Assembly (NCBI RefSeq): GCF_016406145.1
Contig: NZ_CP066306.1
Coordinates: 1,736,001-1,800,000, forward strand
DNA length: 64,000 nucleotides
Reading direction: 5' to 3'
DNA from: Pseudomonas putida
Lineage (GTDB): Bacteria > Pseudomonadota > Gammaproteobacteria > Pseudomonadales > Pseudomonadaceae
The stretch's first letter is position 1, and every line of letters starts with the position of its first letter. The position numbers and the translations under genes were made by a program. Shown in pieces: positions 26,718 to 35,200 of the stretch. The notes under the pieces were generated by a model, which did not search any database, was not told where the DNA came from, and saw nothing but the letters and a program-made list of their open reading frames with translations.

Positions 26718-28022
26718 ATGAGCAAGCAGTACGGTATACCTGCCCCGGTCACCCTGCGGGTGGGCGTTTTTTTCGATGGCACCGGCAACAATCAGGGCAA
26801 CGCTGCACCCTTGGCTTCCACCGGCCGCGGTTGCGCAGGGGGTAGTTACGCCAATGCCCGCAGTAACATTGCCCTGCTGCACGCGCTTTATCCCTCCGGG
26901 CCTGTGCTAGGTCAGGTCCATTTCAGCGTTTATGTGCAAGGTATCGGTACAACTCACGGTGCGCCTGACTCGTCCTTCGCCCAGGCGACGGGGCGTGGAA
27001 GCGCGGGGGTGGCGGCCCGGGTAGATCAGGCGTTGGTGGAGGTTGGCAGGCAGCTGCGCGATTATCGGGCTGAGCATCCGCAGGTTGTACCCAAGTGCAT
27101 CGAATTCGACCTGTTCGGTTTCAGTCGCGGTGCTGCGGCGGCCAGGCATCTGGCCAATCGGCTGGGCAAGGATGAGGCGGGCTTGCCGGCTGAGCTGCAC
27201 GGGGACCGGGCGATCAACTTCATTGGTCTGTTCGATACGGTGGCGGCAATCGTTGCACCTTTGCAAGGCAGCTTCGACCCTGCCAGCGATCAATACGGCG
27301 GTTTGCGTCTCGGGCTGGACACGCTCGTCGCACGGCAGGTGGTGCAACTGGTGGCAGGTGATGAGCAGCGCCACAACTTCCCGCTGGTGCGCAGCGACAA
27401 CGACATAGTCGTGCCGGGTGTGCACTCGAATATCGGTGGCGGTTATCGGGAGCACATGCGTGAGCAGGTTCTTTTGTGCAAACCGCAGTCGAGCCGGGTC
27501 GCGCGGACGACGCCGGCTGAATGCACAAGCGCCCATGCGGCGGTCAATGCGCTGCTGACCTCAACTTTTGCAGGCCTGGTCGATCCGCGGCCAAGGCTGC
27601 TCAGCTGGGAGGTGCCGATCGAAGGCAGCCGAGCCAAGCGCGATGACCCGGAAAAGCAGGTGTATGCCGCTGTGTACCGAGAACGTGAAGTCAATGGCCA
27701 TCTGTCACGTGTCTACCTCAGCATCATGCGTGAACTGGCCGTGCGCGGTGGCGTACCGTTCGCCCCTCTGGGCAGTGACGATGCGCATCACCTACCGGCA
27801 GAGTTGCTGCCTGTCAGCCGCAAACTGCATGAATTTGCCCTCGGGCAATGTGCGCAACCGCGCCTGACGACCCAGGAACGAGCGTTGCTGCAGGCAAAGT
27901 ATGTACACACATCGGCGCACTGGAACGCCGTGAAAGGGCTGGATAACAGTGCGCTGGATTCGTTTTACATCGACCGGCCGGGCAAGGCGGGCAGGGTGCT
28001 GCACAAGAACCCGGTTGGCTGA
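26718..28022 (+). CDS. DUF2235 / Tle1-like phospholipase effector candidate
   Basis: A 434-residue alpha/beta hydrolase. Hallmarks of DUF2235: F-F-D-G-T-G-N-N at residues 18-25, nucleophile elbow G-F-S-R-G at 134-138 (Ser136), an acid in L-F-D-T-V (Asp173) and histidine in G-V-H-S-N-I-G-G-G-Y (His236). Characterised relatives are type VI secretion Tle1 phospholipases; others have no known role. No signal peptide is present, and no VgrG, PAAR or immunity gene adjoins it. Three Met codons are in tandem; AAGGAG at 26705-26710 best fits the third (26718). It is flanked by short gaps and stands alone. Confidence 0.85.
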   Translation: MSKQYGIPAPVTLRVGVFFDGTGNNQGNAAPLASTGRGCAGGSYANARSNIALLHALYPSGPVLGQVHFSVYVQGIGTTHGAPDSSFAQATGRGSAGVAARVDQALVEVGRQLRDYRAEHPQVVPKCIEFDLFGFSRGAAAARHLANRLGKDEAGLPAELHGDRAINFIGLFDTVAAIVAPLQGSFDPASDQYGGLRLGLDTLVARQVVQLVAGDEQRHNFPLVRSDNDIVVPGVHSNIGGGYREHMREQVLLCKPQSSRVARTTPAECTSAHAAVNALLTSTFAGLVDPRPRLLSWEVPIEGSRAKRDDPEKQVYAAVYREREVNGHLSRVYLSIMRELAVRGGVPFAPLGSDDAHHLPAELLPVSRKLHEFALGQCAQPRLTTQERALLQAKYVHTSAHWNAVKGLDNSALDSFYIDRPGKAGRVLHKNPVG

Positions 28023-28029
28023 TGCGGGT

Positions 28030-28079
28030 GCCGGCCTGCCCACCATTATCGATGTGCAGGCCGGCCCGGGTCAGTTTTT
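28030..28079. terminator. Inverted repeat between convergent genes
   Basis: A perfect 10-base stem (GCCGGCCTGC at 28030-28039, its complement at 28056-28065) lies between the ends of the DUF2235 gene and the MFS gene. Five T residues follow at 28075-28079, nine bases away, so rightward termination is plausible but not textbook. Confidence 0.5.
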
Positions 28080-29399
28080 CGAACTGGAGTGCTTGCGGCC
28101 TTGGTCACACAAGGCAAACACCACCACCAGCACACCGGAAACCGCCAGGATCAAAGCCACGCCGTCGGTGGAGTGGGTCGCCGAGTTCGCCACCAAGGCA
28201 AGGCCGCCCAGGGGCGCCAGGCCGCCGGCCACTGCAGTGCCAATCTCGCGCCCGGTGCCGAAACCGGAAGAGCGCGTCTGGGTCGGGAACTGCCGGCTAA
28301 GGAACGAGCCCTGGGGGGCGAACATCATTGGCGCGAGGAGGCCGGTGCCGATGGCAATGGCCACATAGATCAGTGTTGGCTCACCGCTGCTCAGCAACTG
28401 CAAGAATGGATAAGCAAACAGCGCCGACAGCACGCCGCCGAGCATCAACACGGTCTTGCTGCTCCAGCGGTCGCACAGCCAGCCGAAGAACGGTACGGCA
28501 AAGATCGCCACCAGGCTGGCGATGGTCACCGACAGGGAGGTGACATGTGCCTCGACACCTTTGAACTGAGTCAGGTATGCCAGCGAGAACGTCTTGAATA
28601 TGTAGCTCAGAGCGTTGTAGCCGATGGCCACGAAAAACACCACGGCCAAGCCTTTGAGATCGTTCCTGAACAGCAGTTTCAGCGGTGACTCCTGCGGTTT
28701 GGCATCGGCCTTGTCGAGTTCTTTGAAGTCCGGTGTCTCAGGAATGCTCTTACGCACCCAAAGGCCGATCGCCACCAGGGCGATGCTGGCGATGAACGGA
28801 ATGCGCCAGCCACCGGCGAGGAGAAACTCGTTGCCGTTCATGGTCAGCAGGTAAACGGTCAGCGACGACAGCAGCAAGCCCAGGTTGAGCCCCAGTGCTG
28901 GCCAAGCGCCCTGGCTGCCGCGCTTGCCTTCGCTGGCATGTTCGTAGGAGGTGACGGCCGCCCCGGACAGCTCTGCACCGGCGCCCAGGCCCTGGATGAT
29001 GCGGATCACTACCAGCAGAATCGGTGCCCAGATACCGATCGAGGCGTAGCTGGGGATCAGACCGATCAGCGCGGTGCACACACCCATCATGCAGAACGTG
29101 ATAACCAGTACATGCTTGCGGCCGAAGCGGTCGCCCAGGTAGCCAAACAGAACCCCGCCGAATGGGCGCGCGACAAAACCGATGGCAAACGTGGAGAACG
29201 CCAGCAGTGAAGCCACTGCCGGGTTGCTGGCATCGAAGAAAATCTTCGAGAACACGATCGCCGCCATGGTCGCGTAGAGGTAGAAGTCATACCACTCCAG
29301 CATCGAACCGAAGATGGTTGCCGCCGCCACCTTGCGCAGGCGCTTGCGTTTCTGTGCTGGTGTCTCGCTCGCGGCCGGGGCCGCCTCGTGTACCGACAT
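28071..29399 (-). CDS. MFS transporter, metabolite:H+ symporter type
   Basis: A 442-residue inner-membrane protein with twelve predicted helices. The first-helix block F-G-S-M-L-E-W-Y-D-F-Y-L-Y and the loop motif G-x-x-G-D-R-F-G-R-K are typical of the MHS family (organic acid and osmolyte symporters such as ProP, ShiA, KgtP). It follows lhgO by 44 bases on the same strand, so I infer uptake of a dicarboxylate such as 2-hydroxyglutarate or a related C5 acid; that substrate is not proven. Confidence 0.88.
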   Translation of the reverse strand: MSVHEAAPAASETPAQKRKRLRKVAAATIFGSMLEWYDFYLYATMAAIVFSKIFFDASNPAVASLLAFSTFAIGFVARPFGGVLFGYLGDRFGRKHVLVITFCMMGVCTALIGLIPSYASIGIWAPILLVVIRIIQGLGAGAELSGAAVTSYEHASEGKRGSQGAWPALGLNLGLLLSSLTVYLLTMNGNEFLLAGGWRIPFIASIALVAIGLWVRKSIPETPDFKELDKADAKPQESPLKLLFRNDLKGLAVVFFVAIGYNALSYIFKTFSLAYLTQFKGVEAHVTSLSVTIASLVAIFAVPFFGWLCDRWSSKTVLMLGGVLSALFAYPFLQLLSSGEPTLIYVAIAIGTGLLAPMMFAPQGSFLSRQFPTQTRSSGFGTGREIGTAVAGGLAPLGGLALVANSATHSTDGVALILAVSGVLVVVFALCDQGRKHSSSKN

Positions 29400-29443
29400 C
29401 TGATGTTCCTTATTGTCTTTGTAGTTGGGGTGTGCAGCAGGGT

Positions 29444-30637
29444 TCAGCTGGCCTTGAGGATCTTTTCAGCGATCATCTGGCCGATGGGGATCGCCGAGGT
29501 GGCAGCCGGTGACGGTGCATTGCAGACATGCACCATGCGCGGGGTCTCGGCGAACAGAAAATCGTGGACCAAGGTGCCGTCGCGCATCACGGCCTGGGCA
29601 CGGATGCCTGCCTCGAAGGGCAGCAGGTCGCCGGCCTGCAGCGACGGGCAGTACTTGCGGCACTGCTCCAGGTAGCCGTGCTTGAACAGCGAGTTCTTCA
29701 TCTCGGTGGTGCCGGAGCCGAGGTTGTTCCAGATCGTTTTCCAGAACCCAGGGAAGCGCACGTACTCGGCCACATCGCGCCAGTTCACCGCGAACTTGCT
29801 GTAGTTTTCCCGGCCAAAACCCAGCACGGCGTTGGGGCCGACGGTGACACTGCCGTCGATCATGCGCGTCAGGTGTACACCGAGGAACGGTAGCTGTGGG
29901 TCAGGAATCGGGTAGATAAGGTGGTTGACGATCTGGTTCTTGCTGGCTGGCAGGCGATAGTACTCACCGCGGAATGGGATTATCTGGTGGTCGATCTTTA
30001 CCCCGGCCAGGCGCGCCAGGCGGTCGGATTGCAGGCCGGCGCAGGCGACCAGCTGGCGGGCATGCCAGGTCTGGCTGTGATCGCACACTTCGACATGATC
30101 GCCAAACTCGCGGATGGCCTGCACGGTGGTGGCCAGGCGCACTTCGCCGCCGGCCTGCTCGATGACCTTGGCCATGGCATCGCACACCTGCTTGTAGTCG
30201 ACGATGCCGGTGGCATCGACGAACAGCGCACCAAGGCCTGCGATATTGGGTTCGCGGCGCCTGAGTTCACTGGCGTCCAACCGCTCGACCTTCAGCCCGT
30301 TGAGCTGTGAACGCTCGTACAGCGCCTGCATGCGCTGCATTTCCAGCGGGTTGGACGCCACCAGCAGTTTGCCGCAGACATCGAAGGCAATGCCGTGCTC
30401 GCGGCAAAAATCCTTGGTCGCCAGGGCTCCACGCTTGCACAACTCGGCCTTGAGGCTACCCGGGGCATAGTAAATGCCCGCATGGATCACCCCACTGTTG
30501 TGGCCCGTCTGGTGGCGGCCGAGGCTGGACTCCTTTTCCAGTATCAGCAATGACGCCCCGGGGCGTTGTTGGAGCAGGGCCATCGCGGTGGCCAGGCCGA
30601 CGATGCCGCCGCCGATGATGCAGTAGTCGTATGTCAT
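29444..30637 (-). CDS. lhgO: L-2-hydroxyglutarate oxidase/dehydrogenase
   Basis: FAD-dependent enzyme of the glycine-oxidase-like family converting L-2-hydroxyglutarate to 2-oxoglutarate, passing electrons to the respiratory chain or oxygen. The 397-residue product starts with the dinucleotide fold G-G-G-I-V-G at residues 9-14. It then has the family-specific H-Q-T-G-H-N-S-G-V-I-H-A-G-I-Y-Y segment, the region around the flavin in LhgO/L2HGDH. It is downstream of the regulator gene lhgR and its terminator, with its own operator about 45 bases before the ATG. Confidence 0.93.
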   Translation of the reverse strand: MTYDYCIIGGGIVGLATAMALLQQRPGASLLILEKESSLGRHQTGHNSGVIHAGIYYAPGSLKAELCKRGALATKDFCREHGIAFDVCGKLLVASNPLEMQRMQALYERSQLNGLKVERLDASELRRREPNIAGLGALFVDATGIVDYKQVCDAMAKVIEQAGGEVRLATTVQAIREFGDHVEVCDHSQTWHARQLVACAGLQSDRLARLAGVKIDHQIIPFRGEYYRLPASKNQIVNHLIYPIPDPQLPFLGVHLTRMIDGSVTVGPNAVLGFGRENYSKFAVNWRDVAEYVRFPGFWKTIWNNLGSGTTEMKNSLFKHGYLEQCRKYCPSLQAGDLLPFEAGIRAQAVMRDGTLVHDFLFAETPRMVHVCNAPSPAATSAIPIGQMIAEKILKAS

Positions 30638-30681
30638 GCAGGGGTACCTTGTGATTCTTGTCGGTGGATCTGCTTATCAGG

Positions 30682-30692
30682 TTGTCAGACTA
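30682..30692. promoter_or_regulatory. Likely LhgR operator before lhgO
   Basis: TTGTC-A-GACTA, an odd-centred inverted repeat with one mismatch. It lies inside a 13-base block (CAGGTTGTCAGAC, 30678-30690) that is identical to the one upstream of lhgR. Spacing to the lhgO start is 44 bases, suitable for repression. FadR-type FCD regulators bind such short palindromes. Confidence 0.7.
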
Positions 30693-30702
30693 ATGGATGC
30701 GT

Positions 30703-30737
30703 AAAAAAAAAGAGCTTGCCGGGTCGCAGCAAGCTCT
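30703..30737 (-). terminator. Intrinsic terminator of lhgR
   Basis: Read leftward, a 9-base perfect stem AGAGCTTGC / GCAAGCTCT (30711-30737, nine-base loop) is followed at once by a run of T residues (complement of 30703-30710). It ends lhgR transcription five bases after its stop codon and separates it from lhgO. Confidence 0.9.
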
Positions 30738-30742
30738 GGGTA

Positions 30743-31453
30743 TCAGTCGAGTGCAGGTAGTTCTATTTTCAGGCGTTTGGCAGAGGCGCGCAGATGCGCT
30801 TCGGCACACGCCGCAGCCCTTTGGCGGTCACCGTCGGCGATGGCCTGATAAAGCGCTTGGTGTTCGCGATTGGCTTCGGCCGAGCCGCCCACCGAATGGG
30901 CTGCGGAGTTTTCCCAGGCGGTGCGCCGTGCATTGGCCAACTGGCCGCCGAGAAAGTCATGGAAGGCCACGAAGTAATCGTTCTTGCTGGCTTCGGCGAT
31001 GGCCCTGTGGAAGGCCACATCAGCTGCCGAGGCAGTGGCGAAGTCGCTGCGTTTGTCGAGCATCTCCTGCAGGGCCTGGGCCATGTTCGCCAGATCGTGT
31101 TCGTCACGTCGGCGCGCGGCGATGGCCGCTGCCTGGGTTTCGATCCACAGGCGCATTTCGAACATCTGCACCAGGTCGGGTTTGCGACCGGTACTGCCGG
31201 GGAAGCGGAACACCGTGCCCCCGGGGGTTTTCGAGATATAGGAGCCAAGCCCGCGGCGGGCGATCAGCACGCCATCGGCCTTGAGCTGCGCTACCGCTTC
31301 GCGCACTACCGAGCGGCTGACGTTCAGTTGTTCAGCCAGTTGCTGTTCAGTGGGCAGGCGCGCTTCGGCGGCCAGGCGACCGGAATCGATTTCTGCACGG
31401 ATGGCGCTGACAACCCGTTCGACCAGAGTGTCGGGGCGCTGGAGTTCTAGCAT
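30743..31453 (-). CDS. lhgR: FCD-type GntR regulator of L-2-hydroxyglutarate genes
   Basis: A 236-residue FadR-subfamily regulator. Residues 1-75 form the winged helix (L-P-T-E-Q-Q-L-A-E-Q-L-N-V-S-R-S-V-V-R-E-A); the remaining helical FCD domain binds a small-molecule effector, usually with metal-binding His and Asp. In P. putida a regulator named LhgR represses lhgO and responds to L-2-hydroxyglutarate; the same neighbour relation here supports the name. A perfect palindrome 25 bases upstream suggests it also represses itself. Confidence 0.85.
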   Translation of the reverse strand: MLELQRPDTLVERVVSAIRAEIDSGRLAAEARLPTEQQLAEQLNVSRSVVREAVAQLKADGVLIARRGLGSYISKTPGGTVFRFPGSTGRKPDLVQMFEMRLWIETQAAAIAARRRDEHDLANMAQALQEMLDKRSDFATASAADVAFHRAIAEASKNDYFVAFHDFLGGQLANARRTAWENSAAHSVGGSAEANREHQALYQAIADGDRQRAAACAEAHLRASAKRLKIELPALD

Positions 31454-31477
31454 GGAAGCGATTGCCTAGTGGTCAGG

Positions 31478-31488
31478 TTGTCAGACAA
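31478..31488. promoter_or_regulatory. Likely LhgR operator before lhgR
   Basis: TTGTC-A-GACAA is a perfect 11-base palindrome. It lies within a CAGGTTGTCAGAC block (31474-31486) repeated before lhgO. It is 25 bases upstream of the lhgR start, the position for autorepression. Confidence 0.75.
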
Positions 31489-31620
31489 TGCCTGTGGCGG
31501 GTATGGGATGTCAATCGTTTCGATCAGGTGTGCGTTGCCAGGCATGGCCCTCGCACCGGTGAGCCGTCTCGCGCAGAGAAGCCACCGGTCCGCGGTTGGA
31601 CGGCCGCGTCAGGCAGACTT

Positions 31621-31917
31621 TCAGAGCTCGCTGACGAAGGTCCCTGTCCCCTCCAGAATATTGCGCAAGGTCAGTTCGACCTCTTCCAGGTCAGTCCCCG
31701 CCGACGTCAGCACGATCTCCAGCGTTTCGTCACCCTTCAACGCATCTCGGTCCCCGGCCGCCACTTCGATCAGCAGGCGCTTTGCGCTCAGGGTCACCTT
31801 CAGGCCATCGAGCGTCGACGGTTCATCGTCCAGGGTCAGGTCCACGGTGTCCTCATCCGGGTAGCGGGTGAGCAGGAACATCTGCCCCTTGTCGCTGTGG
31901 CAGCACAAGGTCGCCAT
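31621..31917 (-). CDS. Small acidic protein of unknown function
   Basis: A 98-residue protein of beta-strand-like pattern, acidic, with no signal peptide or membrane helix and two adjacent Cys near the N-terminus (L-C-C-H). I do not recognise the family; similar proteins sit beside gdhB in P. putida genomes as far as I recall. The frame can begin at 31974, but GAGGAAG ends six bases before the ATG at 31917, so I prefer that start. It is divergent from gdhB. Confidence 0.7.
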   Translation of the reverse strand: MATLCCHSDKGQMFLLTRYPDEDTVDLTLDDEPSTLDGLKVTLSAKRLLIEVAAGDRDALKGDETLEIVLTSAGTDLEEVELTLRNILEGTGTFVSEL

Positions 31918-32223
31918 GTTGTCTTCCTCGTCATCGCAAGGGGTGGCGAACAGCAGGGCGGTGTTGATTTGCATGAAGGCGGCTCGGGTCAATGGAAACG
32001 AAAGTGAATTCTGACAGCCTTGGGGGCATCGATAAACGTAAAGTTTCCCCCCCTTGACCGAAATTGTCGCAGCGCTGCAAGCGGTGATGACCGATCAGTC
32101 GTTAAGCTTCCGCGAGCCCTGAATATTACCGTCCGGCTTGCCACGGGTTGGCTATCGTTGATCCGTGATCGTCGGACGTACGCGACGCTTCAATTATTAC
32201 AAAGCCCAAGCGGAGTACCACAG

Positions 32224-35200
32224 ATGGCGTTCTTCACCGCAGCCAGCAAAGCCGACTTCCAGCATCAACTGCAAGCGGCCCTGGCGCAGCACATCAGCGA
32301 ACAGTCACTGCCACAAGTGGCGCTGTTCGCCGAGCAGTTCTTCGGCATCATTTCCATGGACGAACTCACCCAGCGCAGGCTGTCGGACCTGGCCGGCTGT
32401 ACCCTTTCCGCCTGGCGCATCATCGAGCGCTTCGACCCCGAGCACCCGCAGGTGCGGGTGTACAACCCCGATTACGAGCGCAATGGCTGGCAGTCGACCC
32501 ACACCGTGGTCGAGGTGCTGCACCATGACCTGCCGTTTTTGGTGGATTCTGTACGTACCGAGCTCAACCGCCGCGGCTACAGCATTCACACCCTGCAAAC
32601 CACCGTGCTGAGTGTGCGCCGTGACGCCAAGGGCAATCTGCTCGAACTGCTGCCCAAGGGTACCCAGGGCGAGGGTGTGCGCCATGAATCGCTGATGTAC
32701 CTGGAGATCGACCGCTGCGCCAATGCTGCCGAATTGACGGTGCTCACCCGTGAAATCGAGCAGGTGCTGGCCGAGGTGCGGGTGGCGGTGGCCGATTTCG
32801 AACCGATGAAAGCCAAGCTGCGGGAAGTCATGGCGCAGGTGGAGCAAACCGCATTTGCGCCGGCGCACCATGAAAAGGGTGAGGTCAAGGCGTTCCTCGA
32901 GTGGCTGCTGGACAACCACTTCACCTTCCTCGGTTATGAAGAGTTCACCGTGCAGGCCGACAGCGCCGGCGGCCAGATGGTCTACGACGAGCAGTCGTTC
33001 CTGGGCTTGCCGCGCCGCCTGCGTGTGGGCCTGACGCCTGAAGAGCTGCGTATCGAAGACTACGCCGTGGCTTACCTGGCAGAACCGCTGCTGTTGTCGT
33101 TCGCCAAGGCTGCACTGCCCAGCCGGGTCCACCGCCCGGCCTACCCGGATTACGTCTCGATCCGCCAGCTGGACGCCGATGGCAAGGTGCTCAAGGAGCA
33201 CCGTTTCATGGGCCTTTACACCTCGTCGGTGTACGGCGAGAGCGTGCATGCCATTCCTTATATCCGGGTCAAGGTCGCCGAGGTCGAGCGCCGCTCCGGC
33301 TTCGACGCCAAGGCACACCTGGGCAAGGAACTGGCCCAGGTACTCGAAGTGCTGCCACGCGACGACCTGTTCCAGACTCCGATCGACGAGCTGTTCAGCA
33401 CGGTGATGTCGATCGTGCAGATCCAGGAGCGCAACAAGATCCGTGTGTTCCTGCGCAAGGACCCGTACGGGCGCTTCTGCTATTGCCTGGCCTACGTGCC
33501 ACGGGAAATCTATTCCACCGAAGTGCGGCAGAAGATCCAGCAGGTGCTGATGGAGCGCCTGAAGGCCAGCGACTGCGAGTTCTGGACGTTCTTCTCCGAA
33601 TCGGTGCTGGCCCGCGTGCAGCTGATTTTGCGCGTCGATCCGAAGAACCGTATCGCCATCGACCCGCAGCAACTGGAAAACGAAGTGATCCAGGCCTGTC
33701 GCTCGTGGCATGACGACTACGCCGCGCTGGTGGTGGAGAACTTCGGTGAAGCCCAGGGCACCAACATTCTCGCCGATTTCCCCAAAGGTTTCCCGGCCGG
33801 CTACCGTGAGCGCTTTGCCGCCCATTCGGCGGTGGTCGACCTGCAACATGTGCTAGCCCTGTCCGAAAGCAAGCCGCTGGCGATGAGCTTCTACCAGCCG
33901 CTGACGCGCCTGGGCGAACGCTTGCTGCACTGCAAGCTGTACCACGCCGACACGCCATTGGCGTTGTCGGACGTGCTGCCGATCCTGGAAAATCTTGGCC
34001 TGCGCGTGCTGGGCGAGTTCCCCTATCGCTTGCGCCACGCCAGTGGTCGTGAATACTGGATCCACGATTTCGCCTTCACCTACAGCGAAGGCTTGAGCCT
34101 GGACATCCAGCAACTCAACGACGTGCTCCAGGACGCGTTCATCCATATCGTCCAGGGCGATGCCGAGAATGACGCGTTCAACCGCCTGGTGCTCACTGCC
34201 GGCCTGCCATGGCGCGACGTGGCGCTGCTGCGCGCCTATGCCCGCTACCTCAAGCAGATCCGCCTGGGCTTCGACCTTGGCTACATCGCCAGCACCCTGA
34301 ACAACCACACCGACATCGCCCGTGAGCTGACCCGGTTGTTCAAGACCCGCTTCTACCTGGCGCGCAAGCTCACTGCCGATGACCTGGACGACAAGCAGCA
34401 ACGTCTGGAACAAGCCATCCTCAGCGCCCTGGACGATGTCCAGGTGCTCAACGAGGACCGCATCCTGCGCCGCTATCTGGACCTGATCAAGGCCACCCTA
34501 CGCACCAACTTCTACCAGCCTGATGCTAACGGCCAGAGCAAGTCGTACTTCAGCTTCAAGTTCAACCCCAAGCTGATCCCCGAGCTGCCCAAGCCGGTAC
34601 CCAAGTTCGAGATCTTCGTCTATTCGCCTCGGGTCGAGGGTGTGCACCTGCGCTTCGGCAATGTTGCGCGCGGTGGCCTGCGCTGGTCGGACCGTGAAGA
34701 GGACTTCCGTACCGAGGTGCTTGGGCTGGTCAAAGCCCAGCAAGTGAAGAACTCGGTAATCGTGCCGGTCGGTGCCAAAGGCGGCTTCCTGCCGCGGCGT
34801 TTGCCGCTGGGCGGCACGCGTGACGAAATCGCCGCCGAAGGCGTGGCCTGCTACCGCATTTTCATCTCGGGCCTGCTCGACATCACCGACAACCTCAAGG
34901 ACGGCGGCGTGGTGCCACCGGCCAACGTGGTGCGTCACGATGACGATGACCCGTACCTGGTGGTGGCGGCCGACAAGGGCACCGCGACCTTCTCCGACAT
35001 CGCCAACGGCATCGCCATCGATTACGGCTTCTGGCTGGGCGATGCCTTCGCCTCGGGTGGCTCTGCCGGCTACGACCACAAGAAGATGGGCATTACCGCC
35101 CGTGGTGCCTGGGTGGGCGTGCAGCGCCACTTCCGCGAGCGCGGCATCAATGTGCAGCAGGACCCGATCACCGTCATCGGCGTCGGTGACATGGCCGGTG

